Origin: Ollibium composti
GTDB taxonomy: Bacteria; Pseudomonadota; Alphaproteobacteria; Rhizobiales; Rhizobiaceae
NCBI RefSeq assembly: GCF_004801285.1
Contig: NZ_SSNY01000010.1
Location: forward strand, 62,001 to 126,000
Direction: 5' to 3'
Length of the DNA: 64,000 bases
The notes under the pieces were generated by a model. That model was given only the letters and a program-made list of their open reading frames with translations, searched no databases and was not told the DNA's origin. This document shows, piece by piece, positions 36,128 to 47,581 of this stretch; the stretch's first letter is position 1, and every line of letters starts with the position of its first letter. Both the position numbers and the translations under genes were made by a program.

Positions 36128-37129
36128 TCAGGTCCTGAGCGGCAGCACGCGGTCGGGCGGACGATGGCCGTCGAAGAAGGCGCGGATGTTGATGATGACC
36201 TTCTCGCCCATGTCGATGCGGCCTTCCAGCGTGGCCGAACTCATATGCGGCAGCAGCACGACCTTGCCGCGGGCGGCGAGCTTCAACAGCTTCGTGTTGA
36301 GGGCTGGCTCGTTCTCGTAGACGTCCAGCCCCGCGCCCGCGATCTTGCCGTCCTGGATGAGCTTGACCAACGCATCCTCGTCGATGATGTCGCCGCGCGC
36401 GGTGTTGACGATGTAGGAAGTGGGCTGCATCAGCGCCAGCCGCCGCGCCGACAGGAGATGGAACGTGGCCGGCGTCGAGGGGCAGTTGACCGAGATGATG
36501 TCCATCCGCGCCAGCATCTGGTCGAGGCTTTCCCAGTAGGTCGCCTCCAGTTCGTCCTCCACCGCCTGCAGGACGCGGTGGCGGTTGTGATAGTGGATGG
36601 ACAGGCCGAACGCCTTGGCGCGGCGCGCGACCGCCGTGCCGATGCGGCCCATGCCGACGATGCCGAGGCGCTTGCCGCCGATGCGGCGGCCGAGCATCCA
36701 GGTCGGCGACCAGCCTGGCCATTTCTTATCGCCGGGAAGCACGTTGGCGCCTTCGGCCAGCCGGCGCGGCACGGCGAGCATCAGCGCCATGGTCATGTCG
36801 GCGGTATCTTCGGTCAGAACGTTCGGCGTATTGGTGACGGCGATGCCGCGCTTTGCCGCGGCGGCGATGTCGATCTTGTCGACGCCGTTGCCGAAATTGG
36901 CGATCAGCTTCAGGTTCTCCCCGGCCTCGCCGATCAGTGCGGCGTCGATCGTGTCGGTGATGGTCGGCACCAGCACGTCGGCTTCCCTGACGGCGGCGAC
37001 CAGCTCGTCATGGCTCATCGGCCGGTCCTCGACGTTCAGCCGGGCGTCGAACAGCTCGCGCATGCGCGTCTCGACCGGATCCGGCAGCTTGCGCGTGATG
37101 ACGACGAGAGGCTTCTTCTTGGCCGCCAT
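36128..37129 (-). CDS. D-2-hydroxyacid dehydrogenase (glyoxylate/hydroxypyruvate reductase-like)
   Basis: A 333-residue NAD(P)-dependent oxidoreductase. The dinucleotide loop VGMGRIG is clear, along with the catalytic Arg in NTARGDIIDE and the His in LLPHMSSAT; a Glu in VYENEP completes the triad. It probably reduces glyoxylate or hydroxypyruvate. ATG 37129 was chosen with GAGG upstream; the longer frame to 37171 adds 14 residues. Its 3' end faces the GNAT gene. The exact substrate is not certain. Confidence 0.9.
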   Translation of the reverse strand: MAAKKKPLVVITRKLPDPVETRMRELFDARLNVEDRPMSHDELVAAVREADVLVPTITDTIDAALIGEAGENLKLIANFGNGVDKIDIAAAAKRGIAVTNTPNVLTEDTADMTMALMLAVPRRLAEGANVLPGDKKWPGWSPTWMLGRRIGGKRLGIVGMGRIGTAVARRAKAFGLSIHYHNRHRVLQAVEDELEATYWESLDQMLARMDIISVNCPSTPATFHLLSARRLALMQPTSYIVNTARGDIIDEDALVKLIQDGKIAGAGLDVYENEPALNTKLLKLAARGKVVLLPHMSSATLEGRIDMGEKVIINIRAFFDGHRPPDRVLPLRT

Positions 37130-37306
37130 TCCTTCCCTCGATCCCGGATTCGTTGAGAGCTCTTTAACCAAGACGGGCGAAACTGCAAACCGGTGGCAGC
37201 GCCCTTTGCTTCATGTATCAAGCGCTGCCGCCGATGACAAAGAAAAAGGGTGTCGCGCGGGCCTGCGGGCAAGCGGCGCGGTCAAGTGAACGGCAACATC
37301 TGGGGA

Positions 37307-37861
37307 ATGAAAGTGTTTGGTTTCGCGTCGCTCCGCATGATCGTCAGCGCAGCCTTGCTGGGCGCAGCCTTCCACCCCTTGCCGTCCGCCGCGCAAGGCG
37401 CTGCCCAGAGCGTGACGCTCGGCCCGAGCGGCCTGCCGCTGCCGCGATTCGTCAGCTTGAAGTCCGGCCGGGTCAACTCGCGCATCGGGCCGGGCGTGAA
37501 CTATTCCGTCAACTGGATGTACCTGAAAGCCGGCCTGCCGATGGAGATCGTGCAGGAGTATGACACATGGCGTAAGGTGCGCGATGCCGAAGGCTCCGAA
37601 GGCTGGATCAACCAATCGCTGCTGTCGGGCAAGCGCACGGCGATGGTGGCGCCGTGGCAGCGCGGCAAGGACGCCGAGATCAAGCTGCTGGGCGATCCCG
37701 ACAAGGGCGCCGGCGTCGTCGCGCTGGTCGATCCCGGCGTGATCGGCACGATCAAGTCCTGCACCGGGGACTGGTGCGAGATGACGCTGGGCGGACACAC
37801 CGGTTGGATCAATCAGTCGCTGCTGTGGGGCGCCTATCCCGGCGAGAAGATCAAGGACTGA
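37307..37861 (+). CDS. Exported SH3-domain protein
   Basis: A 184-residue protein with an N-terminal signal peptide (FASLRMIVSAALLGAAF, then SAAQG) and tandem bacterial SH3-like units, each ending with a GWINQSLL motif (two copies: around residues 100 and 168). This is the pattern of SH3_3/SH3b periplasmic proteins that bind cell wall. ATG 37307 was used; GTG 37286 and an earlier GTG/ATG are alternatives. It is divergent from the dehydrogenase. Confidence 0.8.
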   Translation: MKVFGFASLRMIVSAALLGAAFHPLPSAAQGAAQSVTLGPSGLPLPRFVSLKSGRVNSRIGPGVNYSVNWMYLKAGLPMEIVQEYDTWRKVRDAEGSEGWINQSLLSGKRTAMVAPWQRGKDAEIKLLGDPDKGAGVVALVDPGVIGTIKSCTGDWCEMTLGGHTGWINQSLLWGAYPGEKIKD

Positions 37862-37880
37862 CGGCGAAGACGCGATTGGC

Positions 37881-38093
37881 GTGCGTCCTTCGAGGCTCGC
37901 CAGTCTGTGCTTCATCCAACTCTTGATATGCCGTGCGGGCTCGCACCTCAGGATGAGGGCGGTTGGTGTGCTTCACATCCAAACTATCTCGAGCGGAGAA
38001 TAACAGGCACCAACAGTCCTCATCCTGAGGTGCGAGCCCGCATTGCCGTGACGATTACCGCCTTCTTCGGCGGGCGAGCCTCGAAGGACACAC
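37881..38093. repeat. 213-bp nested palindromic repeat
   Basis: Outer arms at 37881-37901 and 38073-38093 match in 20 of 21 positions as reverse complements, beginning GTGCGTCCTTCGAGGCTCGCC. Inner arms of 25 nt at 37934-37958 and 38018-38042 are perfect. The core can form a long cruciform. It sits between the convergent SH3 and irr genes and ends 9 bases after the irr stop. Confidence 0.92.
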
Positions 38094-38102
38094 GGCGCCG
38101 CT

Positions 38103-38534
38103 TCAGCAACCGCGCTTGGCGCGCAGCCTCACCACCACGTCGACATTGGCGATTTCCATGCCGTCCGGCGGTTCCGGCAGGTTGCCGACCGTGACCGGGC
38201 CATGCTCGATGTCGAAAACCCGGTTCTCGCCCTCGACGAAGAAATGATGGTGGTCGGACGTGTTGGTGTCGAAGTAGGTGCGGGCGCCTTCGACCGCGAG
38301 AATGCGCAGCAGGCCGGCCTGCGTGAACTGGTGCAGCGCATTGTAGACGGTGGCCAGCGACACCGGCACGCCGGCGACCTGCGCCTCCTCGTGCAGTTCC
38401 TCGGCCGACAGATGGCGATCGCCCTTGGCGAACAGCAATTCGGCCAAGGCGACGCGCTGGCGCGTCGGCCTCAGCCCGGCCTCACGCACCCGCCGATCAA
38501 CCGTGGTCGTTTTCGCCTGCCCGTTGTCGTCCAT
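38103..38534 (-). CDS. irr: Iron response regulator Irr (Fur family)
   Basis: A 143-residue Fur-family regulator. GLRPTRQRVALAELLFAKGD (part) and VSLATVYNALHQFTQAGLLR form the winged helix, and SDHHHFFVEG is the HHH haem/metal motif typical of rhizobial Irr. Irr controls iron and haem genes in rhizobia. I chose ATG 38534, where the family similarity begins (MDDNGQAKTT); longer starts to 38648 run through a palindrome. It is divergent from fabA, a known rhizobial arrangement. Confidence 0.92.
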   Translation of the reverse strand: MDDNGQAKTTTVDRRVREAGLRPTRQRVALAELLFAKGDRHLSAEELHEEAQVAGVPVSLATVYNALHQFTQAGLLRILAVEGARTYFDTNTSDHHHFFVEGENRVFDIEHGPVTVGNLPEPPDGMEIANVDVVVRLRAKRGC

Positions 38535-38605
38535 CACCCAGCAGCAATCCGTCTCCGCACGATCGCGAAAGGAAAAACGGCGCTTTCCTCGAACCCATGC
38601 GTTCC

Positions 38606-38624
38606 CCGACATATATTCTGTCGG
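38606..38624. promoter_or_regulatory. 19-bp palindrome upstream of irr
   Basis: CCGACA-N7-TGTCGG has perfect 6-bp arms and lies about 72 bases before the irr ATG. It is a candidate operator in the irr-fabA intergenic region. It differs from the usual iron-control-element pattern, so the bound factor is unknown. Confidence 0.45.
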
Positions 38625-38786
38625 CTCAACACGATCAATAGCGCGCATTGACCCGCGCAGTGGGGCAGGTTAGAGCCTCTGGACCGATCGGACAGCCGGT
38701 TTTCCGGCGCAAACGGGTTATGCTACGAACGTCGCGACAGACGTCGAAACAGCGCGGCACAGCCCGCAGGAACGGGGACGAGTTCA

Positions 38787-39302
38787 ATGGCGGATCGAAA
38801 GTCGAGCTACGACTATGAGGATCTCCTGGCCTGCGCGAAGGGCGAATTGTTCGGCCCCGGCAATGCGCAGTTGCCCTATCCGCCGATGCTGATGTTCGAC
38901 CGCATCACCGAAATCAGCGAGACCGGCGGCGCCTTCGACAAGGGTTTCATCCGCGCGGATTTCGCCATCAACCGCGACAAATGGTTCTTCCCCTGCCATT
39001 TCATCGACAATCCGATCATGCCGGGCTGCCTGGGGTTGGACGCCATGTGGCAGCTCACCGGCTTTTTCCTCGGCTGGCTCGGCGAGCCCGGCAAGGGCAT
39101 GGCGCTGTCCACCGGCGAGGTGAAGTTCAAGGGAATGGTCACGCCGTCGGTCAAGCTGGTGGAATACGGCATCGACTTCAAGCGCGTGATGCGCGGCCGG
39201 CTGGTGCTCGGCATCGCCGACGGCTGGCTGAAGGCGGACGGCGAGCCTATCTATTCCGCAACCGACCTGAAGGTCGGCCTGTCGAAGCAATCGGCAGCCT
39301 GA
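38787..39302 (+). CDS. fabA: 3-hydroxydecanoyl-ACP dehydratase/isomerase
   Basis: A 171-residue hot-dog enzyme that introduces the cis double bond in unsaturated fatty acid synthesis. Catalytic His71 lies in [13 protein letters not shown] and Asp85 in LGLDAMWQL, matching E. coli His70 and Asp84. It is the first gene of fabA-fabB-fabI, transcribed away from irr. Confidence 0.97.
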   Translation: MADRKSSYDYEDLLACAKGELFGPGNAQLPYPPMLMFDRITEISETGGAFDKGFIRADFAINRDKWFFPCHFIDNPIMPGCLGLDAMWQLTGFFLGWLGEPGKGMALSTGEVKFKGMVTPSVKLVEYGIDFKRVMRGRLVLGIADGWLKADGEPIYSATDLKVGLSKQSAA

Positions 39303-39334
39303 ACCAGAACAGCTTTCCCGCGAGGAGCTTGCGC

Positions 39335-40558
39335 ATGAGACGAGTCGTAGTCACAGGCCTGGGCATCGTGTCGTCCATCGGCAACAACGCTGACGAAGTG
39401 AGCGCCTCGCTGCACGACGCCAAATCGGGCATCAGCTTTTCCGAATCCTTCGCCGAGCACGGCTTCCGCTGCCAGGTCTGGGGCGCGCCGAACCTGGACA
39501 CGACCGACCTCGTCGACCGGCGTGCCGCCCGCTTCCTGTCGCAGGGCGGCATGTGGAACCACGTGGCGATGAAGCAGGCCATCGCCGACAGCGGCCTTGA
39601 GGAAAGCGACATCTCGGACAACCCCCGAACCGGCATCATCATGGGCTCGGGCGGTCCCTCGACGCGCACCATCGTCGAAGCTGCCGAAACCACGCTGAAG
39701 AACGGCAGCCCGAAGCGAATCGGCCCGTTCGCCGTGCCGAAGGCGATGTCGTCGACGGCGTCGGCCACGCTCGCCACCTGGTTCAAGATCCACGGCGTCA
39801 ACTATTCGATCTCCTCGGCCTGCTCGACCTCGGCGCACTGCATCGGCAATGCCGCAGAGATGATCCAGTGGGGCAAGCAGGACGTGATGTTCGCCGGCGG
39901 CCACGAAGACCTCGACTGGACCATGTCGAACCTGTTCGACGCCATGGGCGCGATGTCGTCCAAGTTCAACGACCGGGCATCCGTGGCCTCGCGCGCCTAC
40001 GACGTGAACCGCGACGGCTTCGTCATCGCCGGCGGCGCCGGCGTGCTGGTGCTGGAGGAACTCGAGCGCGCCAAGGCGCGCGGCGCCAAGATCTATGCCG
40101 AGATCGTCGGCTACGGCGCGACCTCGGACGGCTACGACATGGTAGCGCCATCCGGCGAAGGCGCGATCCGCTGCATGCGGCAGGCGCTTTCCACGGTGAA
40201 GGGACCGGTCGACTACATCAACACGCACGGCACCTCGACGCCAGTCGGCGATTCCAAGGAAATGGGCGCCATCCGCGAGGTGTTCGGCGACAAGATGCCG
40301 AACATTACCTCGACCAAGTCGCTCACCGGCCACTCGCTGGGCGCGGCGGGCGTGCAGGAATCGATCTATTCGCTTTTGATGATGCAGGGCGGATTCATCG
40401 GCGAGAGCGCCCACATCGAGAATCTCGACCCGGAATTCGAGGGCATGCCGATCGTGCGCAAGCGCATCGACAATGCCAAGATCGACACGGCGCTGTCGAA
40501 CTCCTTCGGCTTCGGCGGCACCAACGCCACCCTGGTCTTCCAGCGCTACAACGGCTGA
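39335..40558 (+). CDS. fabB: Beta-ketoacyl-ACP synthase I
   Basis: A 407-residue condensing enzyme that extends the unsaturated intermediate made by FabA. The catalytic cysteine in SSACSTSAH is residue 163, as in E. coli FabB. The ATG at 39335 has GAGGAG eight bases upstream. It is followed by fabI. Confidence 0.97.
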   Translation: MRRVVVTGLGIVSSIGNNADEVSASLHDAKSGISFSESFAEHGFRCQVWGAPNLDTTDLVDRRAARFLSQGGMWNHVAMKQAIADSGLEESDISDNPRTGIIMGSGGPSTRTIVEAAETTLKNGSPKRIGPFAVPKAMSSTASATLATWFKIHGVNYSISSACSTSAHCIGNAAEMIQWGKQDVMFAGGHEDLDWTMSNLFDAMGAMSSKFNDRASVASRAYDVNRDGFVIAGGAGVLVLEELERAKARGAKIYAEIVGYGATSDGYDMVAPSGEGAIRCMRQALSTVKGPVDYINTHGTSTPVGDSKEMGAIREVFGDKMPNITSTKSLTGHSLGAAGVQESIYSLLMMQGGFIGESAHIENLDPEFEGMPIVRKRIDNAKIDTALSNSFGFGGTNATLVFQRYNG

Positions 40559-40570
40559 GGAAATCCTGCC

Positions 40571-41383
40571 ATGGAAGGTCTGATGAAAGGCAAGCGCGGC
40601 CTCGTCATGGGCGTCGCCAACGACCACTCGATCGCCTGGGGCATCGCGAAGAAACTCTCCGAGCACGGCGCGGAACTCGCCTTCACCTATCAGGGCGAGG
40701 CCTTCGGCCGCCGCGTCAAGCCGTTGGCCGACCAGGCAGGCGCGAAACTGGTCGTGCCGTGCGACGTCGAGGACAGCGCTTCGGTCGCCGCCACCTTCGA
40801 CACGCTGAAGCAGGAATGGGGCGGGCTGGACTTCGTCGTCCACGCCATCGGCTTCTCCGACAAGAACGAGTTGAAGGGTCTCTACGCCGACACCAGCCGC
40901 GAGAATTTCGTCCGCACCATGGTGATCTCCTGCTATTCCTTCACCGAGATCGCCCGCCACGCGGCAGGGCTGATGACGGACGGCGGCGCCATGGTGACAC
41001 TGACCTATGCGGGTTCCGTGCGCGTCATGCCGAACTACAACGTCATGGGCGTCGCCAAGGCCGGGCTGGAGGCGAGCGTGCGCTACCTCGCCAACGACTA
41101 CGGACCGCGCGGCATCCGCGTGAACGGCATCTCGGCGGGGCCGGTGCGCACGCTGGCGGGCGCCGGCATTTCCGACGCGCGCTATATGTATTCCTACCAG
41201 CAGCGCAACTCGCCGCTTCGGCGCACCGTCAACATCGACGAGGTCGGCGGCTCGGCGCTCTACCTGCTGTCAGACCTGTCGTCGGGCGTAACCGGCGAAA
41301 TCCACTACGTCGATTCGGGCTATCACATCGTGTCGATGCCGACGCTCGACGAGCTGAAGCATACCGACAGCGGGCACGAATAA
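40571..41383 (+). CDS. fabI: Enoyl-ACP reductase I
   Basis: A 270-residue short-chain dehydrogenase-type reductase, NADH-dependent, completing the fatty acid elongation cycle. The cofactor segment GVANDHSIAWGIAKKL is near the start, and the catalytic Tyr-x6-Lys occurs in YNVMGVAK. It starts at ATG 40571 with AGGAAATCC upstream; ATG 40583 is a shorter alternative. Triclosan-target family. It ends 21 bases before the convergent methyltransferase gene. Confidence 0.95.
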   Translation: MEGLMKGKRGLVMGVANDHSIAWGIAKKLSEHGAELAFTYQGEAFGRRVKPLADQAGAKLVVPCDVEDSASVAATFDTLKQEWGGLDFVVHAIGFSDKNELKGLYADTSRENFVRTMVISCYSFTEIARHAAGLMTDGGAMVTLTYAGSVRVMPNYNVMGVAKAGLEASVRYLANDYGPRGIRVNGISAGPVRTLAGAGISDARYMYSYQQRNSPLRRTVNIDEVGGSALYLLSDLSSGVTGEIHYVDSGYHIVSMPTLDELKHTDSGHE

Positions 41384-41404
41384 ACGAGCGTCGCCGGCGG
41401 CGCC

Positions 41405-42418
41405 TCAGCGGCGTGCCGAAAGCACCTTGAAGGCGGCATCGCGGGCGATTTCCGTCTGGCTGGAGAAGGCTTCCGCCAGCACGGGCTCGTAGGGCAATTG
41501 CCGGTTCGCCACCATGAGCAACCTGCCGCCAGGCTTCAAGGCCTTGGCGGCGGCACGGATCATGCCGGCACCGATGTCCGGCTCGGCCGCGCGCCCCTTG
41601 TGGAACGGCGGGTTCATCACGACCGCGTCGTAGCGACGCTCGACCGGCTCTGCCAAAAGATCGTGCCAGAAGAACGCCGTTTTCGGCGCAATCCCTTGCA
41701 GATTGCCCTTTGCCGCCTCAAGTGCCTCGAAATCGGCCTCATAGAGGTCGAGCGCCGATACCGCCGGGCACTGCCGCGCGATTTCGGCGGCCAGATAGCC
41801 CCAGCCGGCGCAGAAATCGCCGACCGCCCCGGCTAGGTCGCCGGGCAGGTTCCGCGCCAACAGGCGCGAACCGGCATCGATCCGATCGTACGAGAACATG
41901 CCGGGCGCCGCGAGGAAACGGTTTTCCACCCGGACGGCCGGATTGGCGTCGCGCAAGGCCGAGGCCACGCCATCTTCGGCAGGCCGCCGGAACCAGAAGG
42001 CGAGGCCGTGATACTTCGGCAGCGACCCCTCGATTTCGACGAGGCTGCCCAGCCGCTTGCGCAGGCTGGCGATGCCGTCGTCCCTGGCGCCGGCGACAGC
42101 GATTAACGCGCCTGCCCTCGTCCGCTCGATCGCCTCGGCAACGTTCAGTTCGTTCCGGCCGCGATGGCGGCCAGACAGCACCAGGGCGAGATCGTAGCCT
42201 TCGCCTTCGGCGCGCGGCGTCACTGTAAGGTCACTGCGCTCCAGCGCACGGAAATCCGGCCTGAAACCCTGCACGATGTGGATCGGCGCGGCCCAGCCCT
42301 CCGGCAGGCGGAACCCCGGCTCGGCGCCGAGGAACAGGACACGCACATTCCGGTCGGGCAGGTCGAGGTCGCCGGCCGCAAAGGGATGGAACAGGGTTTT
42401 CAATGAATCGGTCGCCAT
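41405..42418 (-). CDS. RsmC-like rRNA guanine-N2 methyltransferase
   Basis: A 337-residue methyltransferase with an N-terminal RsmC-like degenerate domain and a C-terminal SAM domain (FCAGWGYLAAEIARQCP and NPPFHKG). RsmC modifies G1207 of 16S rRNA; a related enzyme, RlmG, modifies 23S rRNA, so the exact target is uncertain. ATG 42418 with GGGGGCC upstream was chosen. Cytidine deaminase is the next gene upstream on the same strand. Confidence 0.85.
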   Translation of the reverse strand: MATDSLKTLFHPFAAGDLDLPDRNVRVLFLGAEPGFRLPEGWAAPIHIVQGFRPDFRALERSDLTVTPRAEGEGYDLALVLSGRHRGRNELNVAEAIERTRAGALIAVAGARDDGIASLRKRLGSLVEIEGSLPKYHGLAFWFRRPAEDGVASALRDANPAVRVENRFLAAPGMFSYDRIDAGSRLLARNLPGDLAGAVGDFCAGWGYLAAEIARQCPAVSALDLYEADFEALEAAKGNLQGIAPKTAFFWHDLLAEPVERRYDAVVMNPPFHKGRAAEPDIGAGMIRAAAKALKPGGRLLMVANRQLPYEPVLAEAFSSQTEIARDAAFKVLSARR

Positions 42419-42448
42419 GGCCCCCGATAGCACGATCGCCCGCCGCGA

Positions 42449-42856
42449 TCAGCCTGCAACGGCTGGCCTGACGGGCGCGGCGAACGGCAGCAACTCGGCG
42501 AGCGTGACCACCGTGTCCGGTGCCACGACAACGGCGGTGTGCCAATTGCCGGGGTCCACCTGCCGGATCAATTCGCGGCAGCGGCCGCACGGCGGCATCA
42601 CCGCGCCGTCGGCGTTCATCGCCACGATGGCGACGATGCGGGTCTGCCGGCTCTTGAGCATATCGGCGATGGCGGCGTGTTCGGCGCAGAAGCCGAGGCT
42701 GCAAGCCGTGTCTATGCAGATGCCGGTGTGGACGCTGCCGGATGCCGTCACCAGCGCAGACGCCACGCCGCCGGCGGACAGGTCTTCCGAACAGACGAAA
42801 TCGCCGGCGACCTTTAGCGCCGTCGCCTGCAACGCCCTGTGATCGAAGTTTGCCAT
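42449..42856 (-). CDS. cdd: Cytidine deaminase
   Basis: A 135-residue zinc deaminase that converts cytidine or deoxycytidine to uridine. The zinc/catalytic residues are Cys57 and Glu59 in CAEH and Cys90/Cys93 in PCGRCREL. The size fits the homotetrameric form. It lies before the RsmC-like gene. Confidence 0.9.
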   Translation of the reverse strand: MANFDHRALQATALKVAGDFVCSEDLSAGGVASALVTASGSVHTGICIDTACSLGFCAEHAAIADMLKSRQTRIVAIVAMNADGAVMPPCGRCRELIRQVDPGNWHTAVVVAPDTVVTLAELLPFAAPVRPAVAG

Positions 42857-42941
42857 CGTCGTCTCCCTGTCTCGTTCACGTCCCGCCGGCGCGGGCGCCT
42901 ATAGCACGGATCGAGGCCGGCGAGACAGGCGGGGCCCAAGC

Positions 42942-42970
42942 AAAACGGGCGCGGCTTGCGCCGCGCCCGT
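42942..42970 (-). terminator. Rho-independent terminator of pnp
   Basis: ACGGGCGCGGC/GCCGCGCCCGT (42945-42955 and 42960-42970) with a four-base loop is followed on the minus strand by TTTT. It lies 24 bases after the pnp stop. Confidence 0.9.
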
Positions 42971-42994
42971 CCGCATTTCCGTTGAAGGCAGAAA

Positions 42995-45139
<2,145 letters not shown>

Positions 45140-45414
45140 ATCTTGTCCTTCGTGTGCGAAAGGGGCCGCGACACCTTTGTGCGCGACTGCCCCCTTCCCT
45201 GGCTTCGTTCAGGGCAGCCACGGGCAAGACAACGGGAAGCTCGATCAATTGCCGCCGGCGGTCGGCGCGAGCGTCCTGCAATCCTGCCCCATGACCGTCC
45301 ATGGGCGGCTTCAGGCTGCCCTCTGCAGCGAAAAGCCGTTCGGACCGACGCTCTATGCGCGGCCCGGATGCGCGACCGGCGGACCCTCTTGAAGAGAGCC
45401 CGCCGGCCGAATGG
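45140..45414 (-). other. rpsO-pnp intergenic leader with hairpin
   Basis: No gene is seen. Just after rpsO a GC-rich hairpin (CCGGCGG at 45376-45382 with CCGCCGG at 45400-45406, internal CTCT/AGAG) can form, without a T-run. Such spacers often contain RNase III sites that set pnp autoregulation in other bacteria, but that is not shown here. Confidence 0.5.
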
Positions 45415-45684
45415 TCAGCGACGCAGTTCGAGTTTCTCGATCAGCGTCTGGTAACGCGCCTCATCCTTGCGCTTGAGGTAGTCAAGCAGGCTGCGGCGCT
45501 GGGAAACGAGAGCGAGCAGGCCACGGCGGGAATGGTTGTCCTTCTTGTGGCCCTTGAAGTGCTCGGTCAGATTCTTGATGCGCTCCGAAAGGATGGCGAC
45601 CTGCACCTCCGGCGAACCGGTGTCGCCCTTGACGGTGGCGAACTGAGCCATCAATTCCTTCTTGCGTTCGGCAGTAACCGACAT
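45415..45684 (-). CDS. rpsO: 30S ribosomal protein S15
   Basis: An 89-residue protein ([20 protein letters not shown]...), normal S15 length, binding 16S rRNA. It starts at ATG 45684. Unlike most Rhizobiales, its partner truB is not directly upstream: an ABC importer and corA intervene. Confidence 0.97.
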   Translation of the reverse strand: MSVTAERKKELMAQFATVKGDTGSPEVQVAILSERIKNLTEHFKGHKKDNHSRRGLLALVSQRRSLLDYLKRKDEARYQTLIEKLELRR

Positions 45685-45873
45685 CGTGCTTTTCCTTGTC
45701 TGTTGGAGGAAACGGGACGCCTTGAGCCGGGATGTCGTCCAGCAAAGGCCAGTACAAACGGCTCGGACCAGCTTCCTGCCGGCCAAGCTGGCGCGCATAT
45801 AGGCGATTTTGCCGCGTCTGGCTAGTCCCGTCCCGAGAAAGGCTGGTCCGGCGTTTTTGCAACCCCGGCTCTG

Positions 45874-45894
45874 GTCATGTCAGTTTGACTGACC
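45874..45894. promoter_or_regulatory. Palindrome upstream of the NitT/TauT-type importer
   Basis: GTCAG-TTTGA-CTGAC (45879-45893), with flanking GGTC/GACC (45873-45876 and 45891-45894) partly extending it, lies 37 bases before the ATPase ATG. It is a candidate operator; the regulator is unknown. Confidence 0.4.
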
Positions 45895-45929
45895 TAAAAG
45901 TGGAATGGCCAACCCGGCCGGGAGGACAA

Positions 45930-46781
45930 ATGCAGGCTGAGACTGGCCAGACCCCGCAGGACGCCGTCCATCTGGACGGGGTGGCAATTTCATTCGATCT
46001 CGCGCAGGGCCGCCGTTTCGACGCCGTCGCGCCGACCGACCTCGCCGTCGGCGCCCATCAGTTCGTCGCCATCGTCGGTCCCACCGGATGCGGCAAGTCC
46101 ACCCTGCTCAACGCGACGGCCGGGCTGCTGAAGCCGGCGCAAGGAGCGGTCAGTATCTTCGGCCAGCCGCTCACCGGCATGAACAAGTCGGCCGGCTACC
46201 TCTTCCAGCAGGATGCGCTGATGCCGTGGAAGACGGTCATCGAGAACGTCGCCATCGGGCTGGAGATCGCGGGCGTCGCCCGTGCCGAGGCCCGGCGCGA
46301 GGCGCAAGGCTGGCTGGAGCGCGTCGGCTTAAGCGCCTTCGCCGACCGCTATCCGCAAATGCTGTCCGGCGGCCAGCGCAAGCGCGTCGGCCTGGCCCAG
46401 GTGCTGATCCGCAATCCAAAGCTGCTCCTGATGGACGAGCCCTTCGGCCCGCTCGACGCGCAGACGCGGCTCATCATGGGCGACCTGCTGCTCAACCTGT
46501 GGTCGGAAGACCGCAAGGCGGTGCTGTTCGTCACCCATGACCTCGACGAGGCCATCGCGCTGTCCGACCGTGTCATCATCATGTCAGCGGGGCCGCGCTC
46601 GCGCATCATCGGCGACTATACGATCCCGCTGGCCCGTCCGCGCGAGATCGGCGAAATCCGCCACGATCCACTGTTCAACGACCTCCACCGCACCATCTGG
46701 AACGCACTTCGCGACGAGGTGATCGCCGCCTATCGCCAGACCGGCGCCGTGTCCGATACCAAGGCATCGGTCGCCTCATGA
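45930..46781 (+). CDS. NitT/TauT-family ABC transporter ATPase
   Basis: A 283-residue ATPase. Walker A GPTGCGKST, the signature LSGGQRKRVGLA and Walker B LLLMDEPFG are intact. GGAGGACAA precedes the ATG, a good ribosome site. With the permease and binding protein it forms an importer for an anion such as nitrate, taurine, an alkanesulfonate or a pyrimidine; the substrate is not known from sequence. It overlaps the permease by 4 bases. Confidence 0.92.
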   Translation: MQAETGQTPQDAVHLDGVAISFDLAQGRRFDAVAPTDLAVGAHQFVAIVGPTGCGKSTLLNATAGLLKPAQGAVSIFGQPLTGMNKSAGYLFQQDALMPWKTVIENVAIGLEIAGVARAEARREAQGWLERVGLSAFADRYPQMLSGGQRKRVGLAQVLIRNPKLLLMDEPFGPLDAQTRLIMGDLLLNLWSEDRKAVLFVTHDLDEAIALSDRVIIMSAGPRSRIIGDYTIPLARPREIGEIRHDPLFNDLHRTIWNALRDEVIAAYRQTGAVSDTKASVAS

Positions 46782-47551
46782 TGAACCGCGCCGCCCTGAT
46801 TTCCCTGCAAATCCTCGTGGCCGTCGCCATCGTCGTTCTATGGCACCTCGCCTCGACGACGACGCTGTTCGGCAACCCCAAGACCGTCGCTTTCTTCTTC
46901 GGCGATCCGGTGAGCGTCATGCGCCGCGTCGGTGAGTGGGTGTTCGAAGGCTCGATCTGGTATCACCTGTGGATCACGCTGTCGGAATCGATCCTCGCCT
47001 TCCTCATCGGCGCTGCCGGCGGCGTGCTGTTCGGCTTCTGGTTCGCGCGCAAACCGCTGGTCGCCGCCGTCTTCGATCCCTACGTCAAGGCCGCCAACGC
47101 CCTGCCGCGCGTCGTGCTGGCGCCGATCTTCGCGCTGTGGTTCGGCCTCGGCATCTGGTCGAAGGTTGCGCTCGGCATCACGCTGGTCTTCTTCATCGTC
47201 TTCTTCAACGTCTACCAGGGCGTCAAGGAAGTCAGCCCGACGGTGCTCTCCAACGCGCGCATGCTGGGCATGAACGAGCGGCAGTTGCTCCGGCATGTTT
47301 ATCTGCCGTCGGCATTGTCGTGGATGTTCTCCAGCCTGCACACCTCCGTCGGCTTCGCCGTGGTCGGTGCCGTCGTCGGCGAATATCTCGGCTCCGCCGC
47401 CGGCCTCGGCTATCTCATCCAGCAGGCGGAAGGCGTCTTCGACGTCACCGGCGTGTTCGCCGGCATGTTCGTGCTGATGGCCTTCGTTCTCTTGGTCGAC
47501 TGGCTGGTCGGGCTGGTCGAGAAGCGGCTTCTGGCGTGGCGCGGCCGCTGA
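46778..47551 (+). CDS. NitT/TauT-family ABC transporter permease
   Basis: A 257-residue inner-membrane protein with about six hydrophobic segments. The binding-protein-dependent permease loop (EVSPTVLSNARMLGMNERQLLRHVYLP, quoted in part as NARMLGMNERQLLRHVYLP) is present. It couples to the ATPase at 45930 and the binding protein at 47582. Confidence 0.92.
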   Translation: MMNRAALISLQILVAVAIVVLWHLASTTTLFGNPKTVAFFFGDPVSVMRRVGEWVFEGSIWYHLWITLSESILAFLIGAAGGVLFGFWFARKPLVAAVFDPYVKAANALPRVVLAPIFALWFGLGIWSKVALGITLVFFIVFFNVYQGVKEVSPTVLSNARMLGMNERQLLRHVYLPSALSWMFSSLHTSVGFAVVGAVVGEYLGSAAGLGYLIQQAEGVFDVTGVFAGMFVLMAFVLLVDWLVGLVEKRLLAWRGR

Positions 47552-47581
47552 GCCTATCCGAAACATGAAGGAGGAAAGACC

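Noticed and set aside
37934..38042. Insertion sequence or transposon in the SH3-irr gap
   Set aside because: No transposase frame and no target duplication; a non-coding palindromic repeat fits better.
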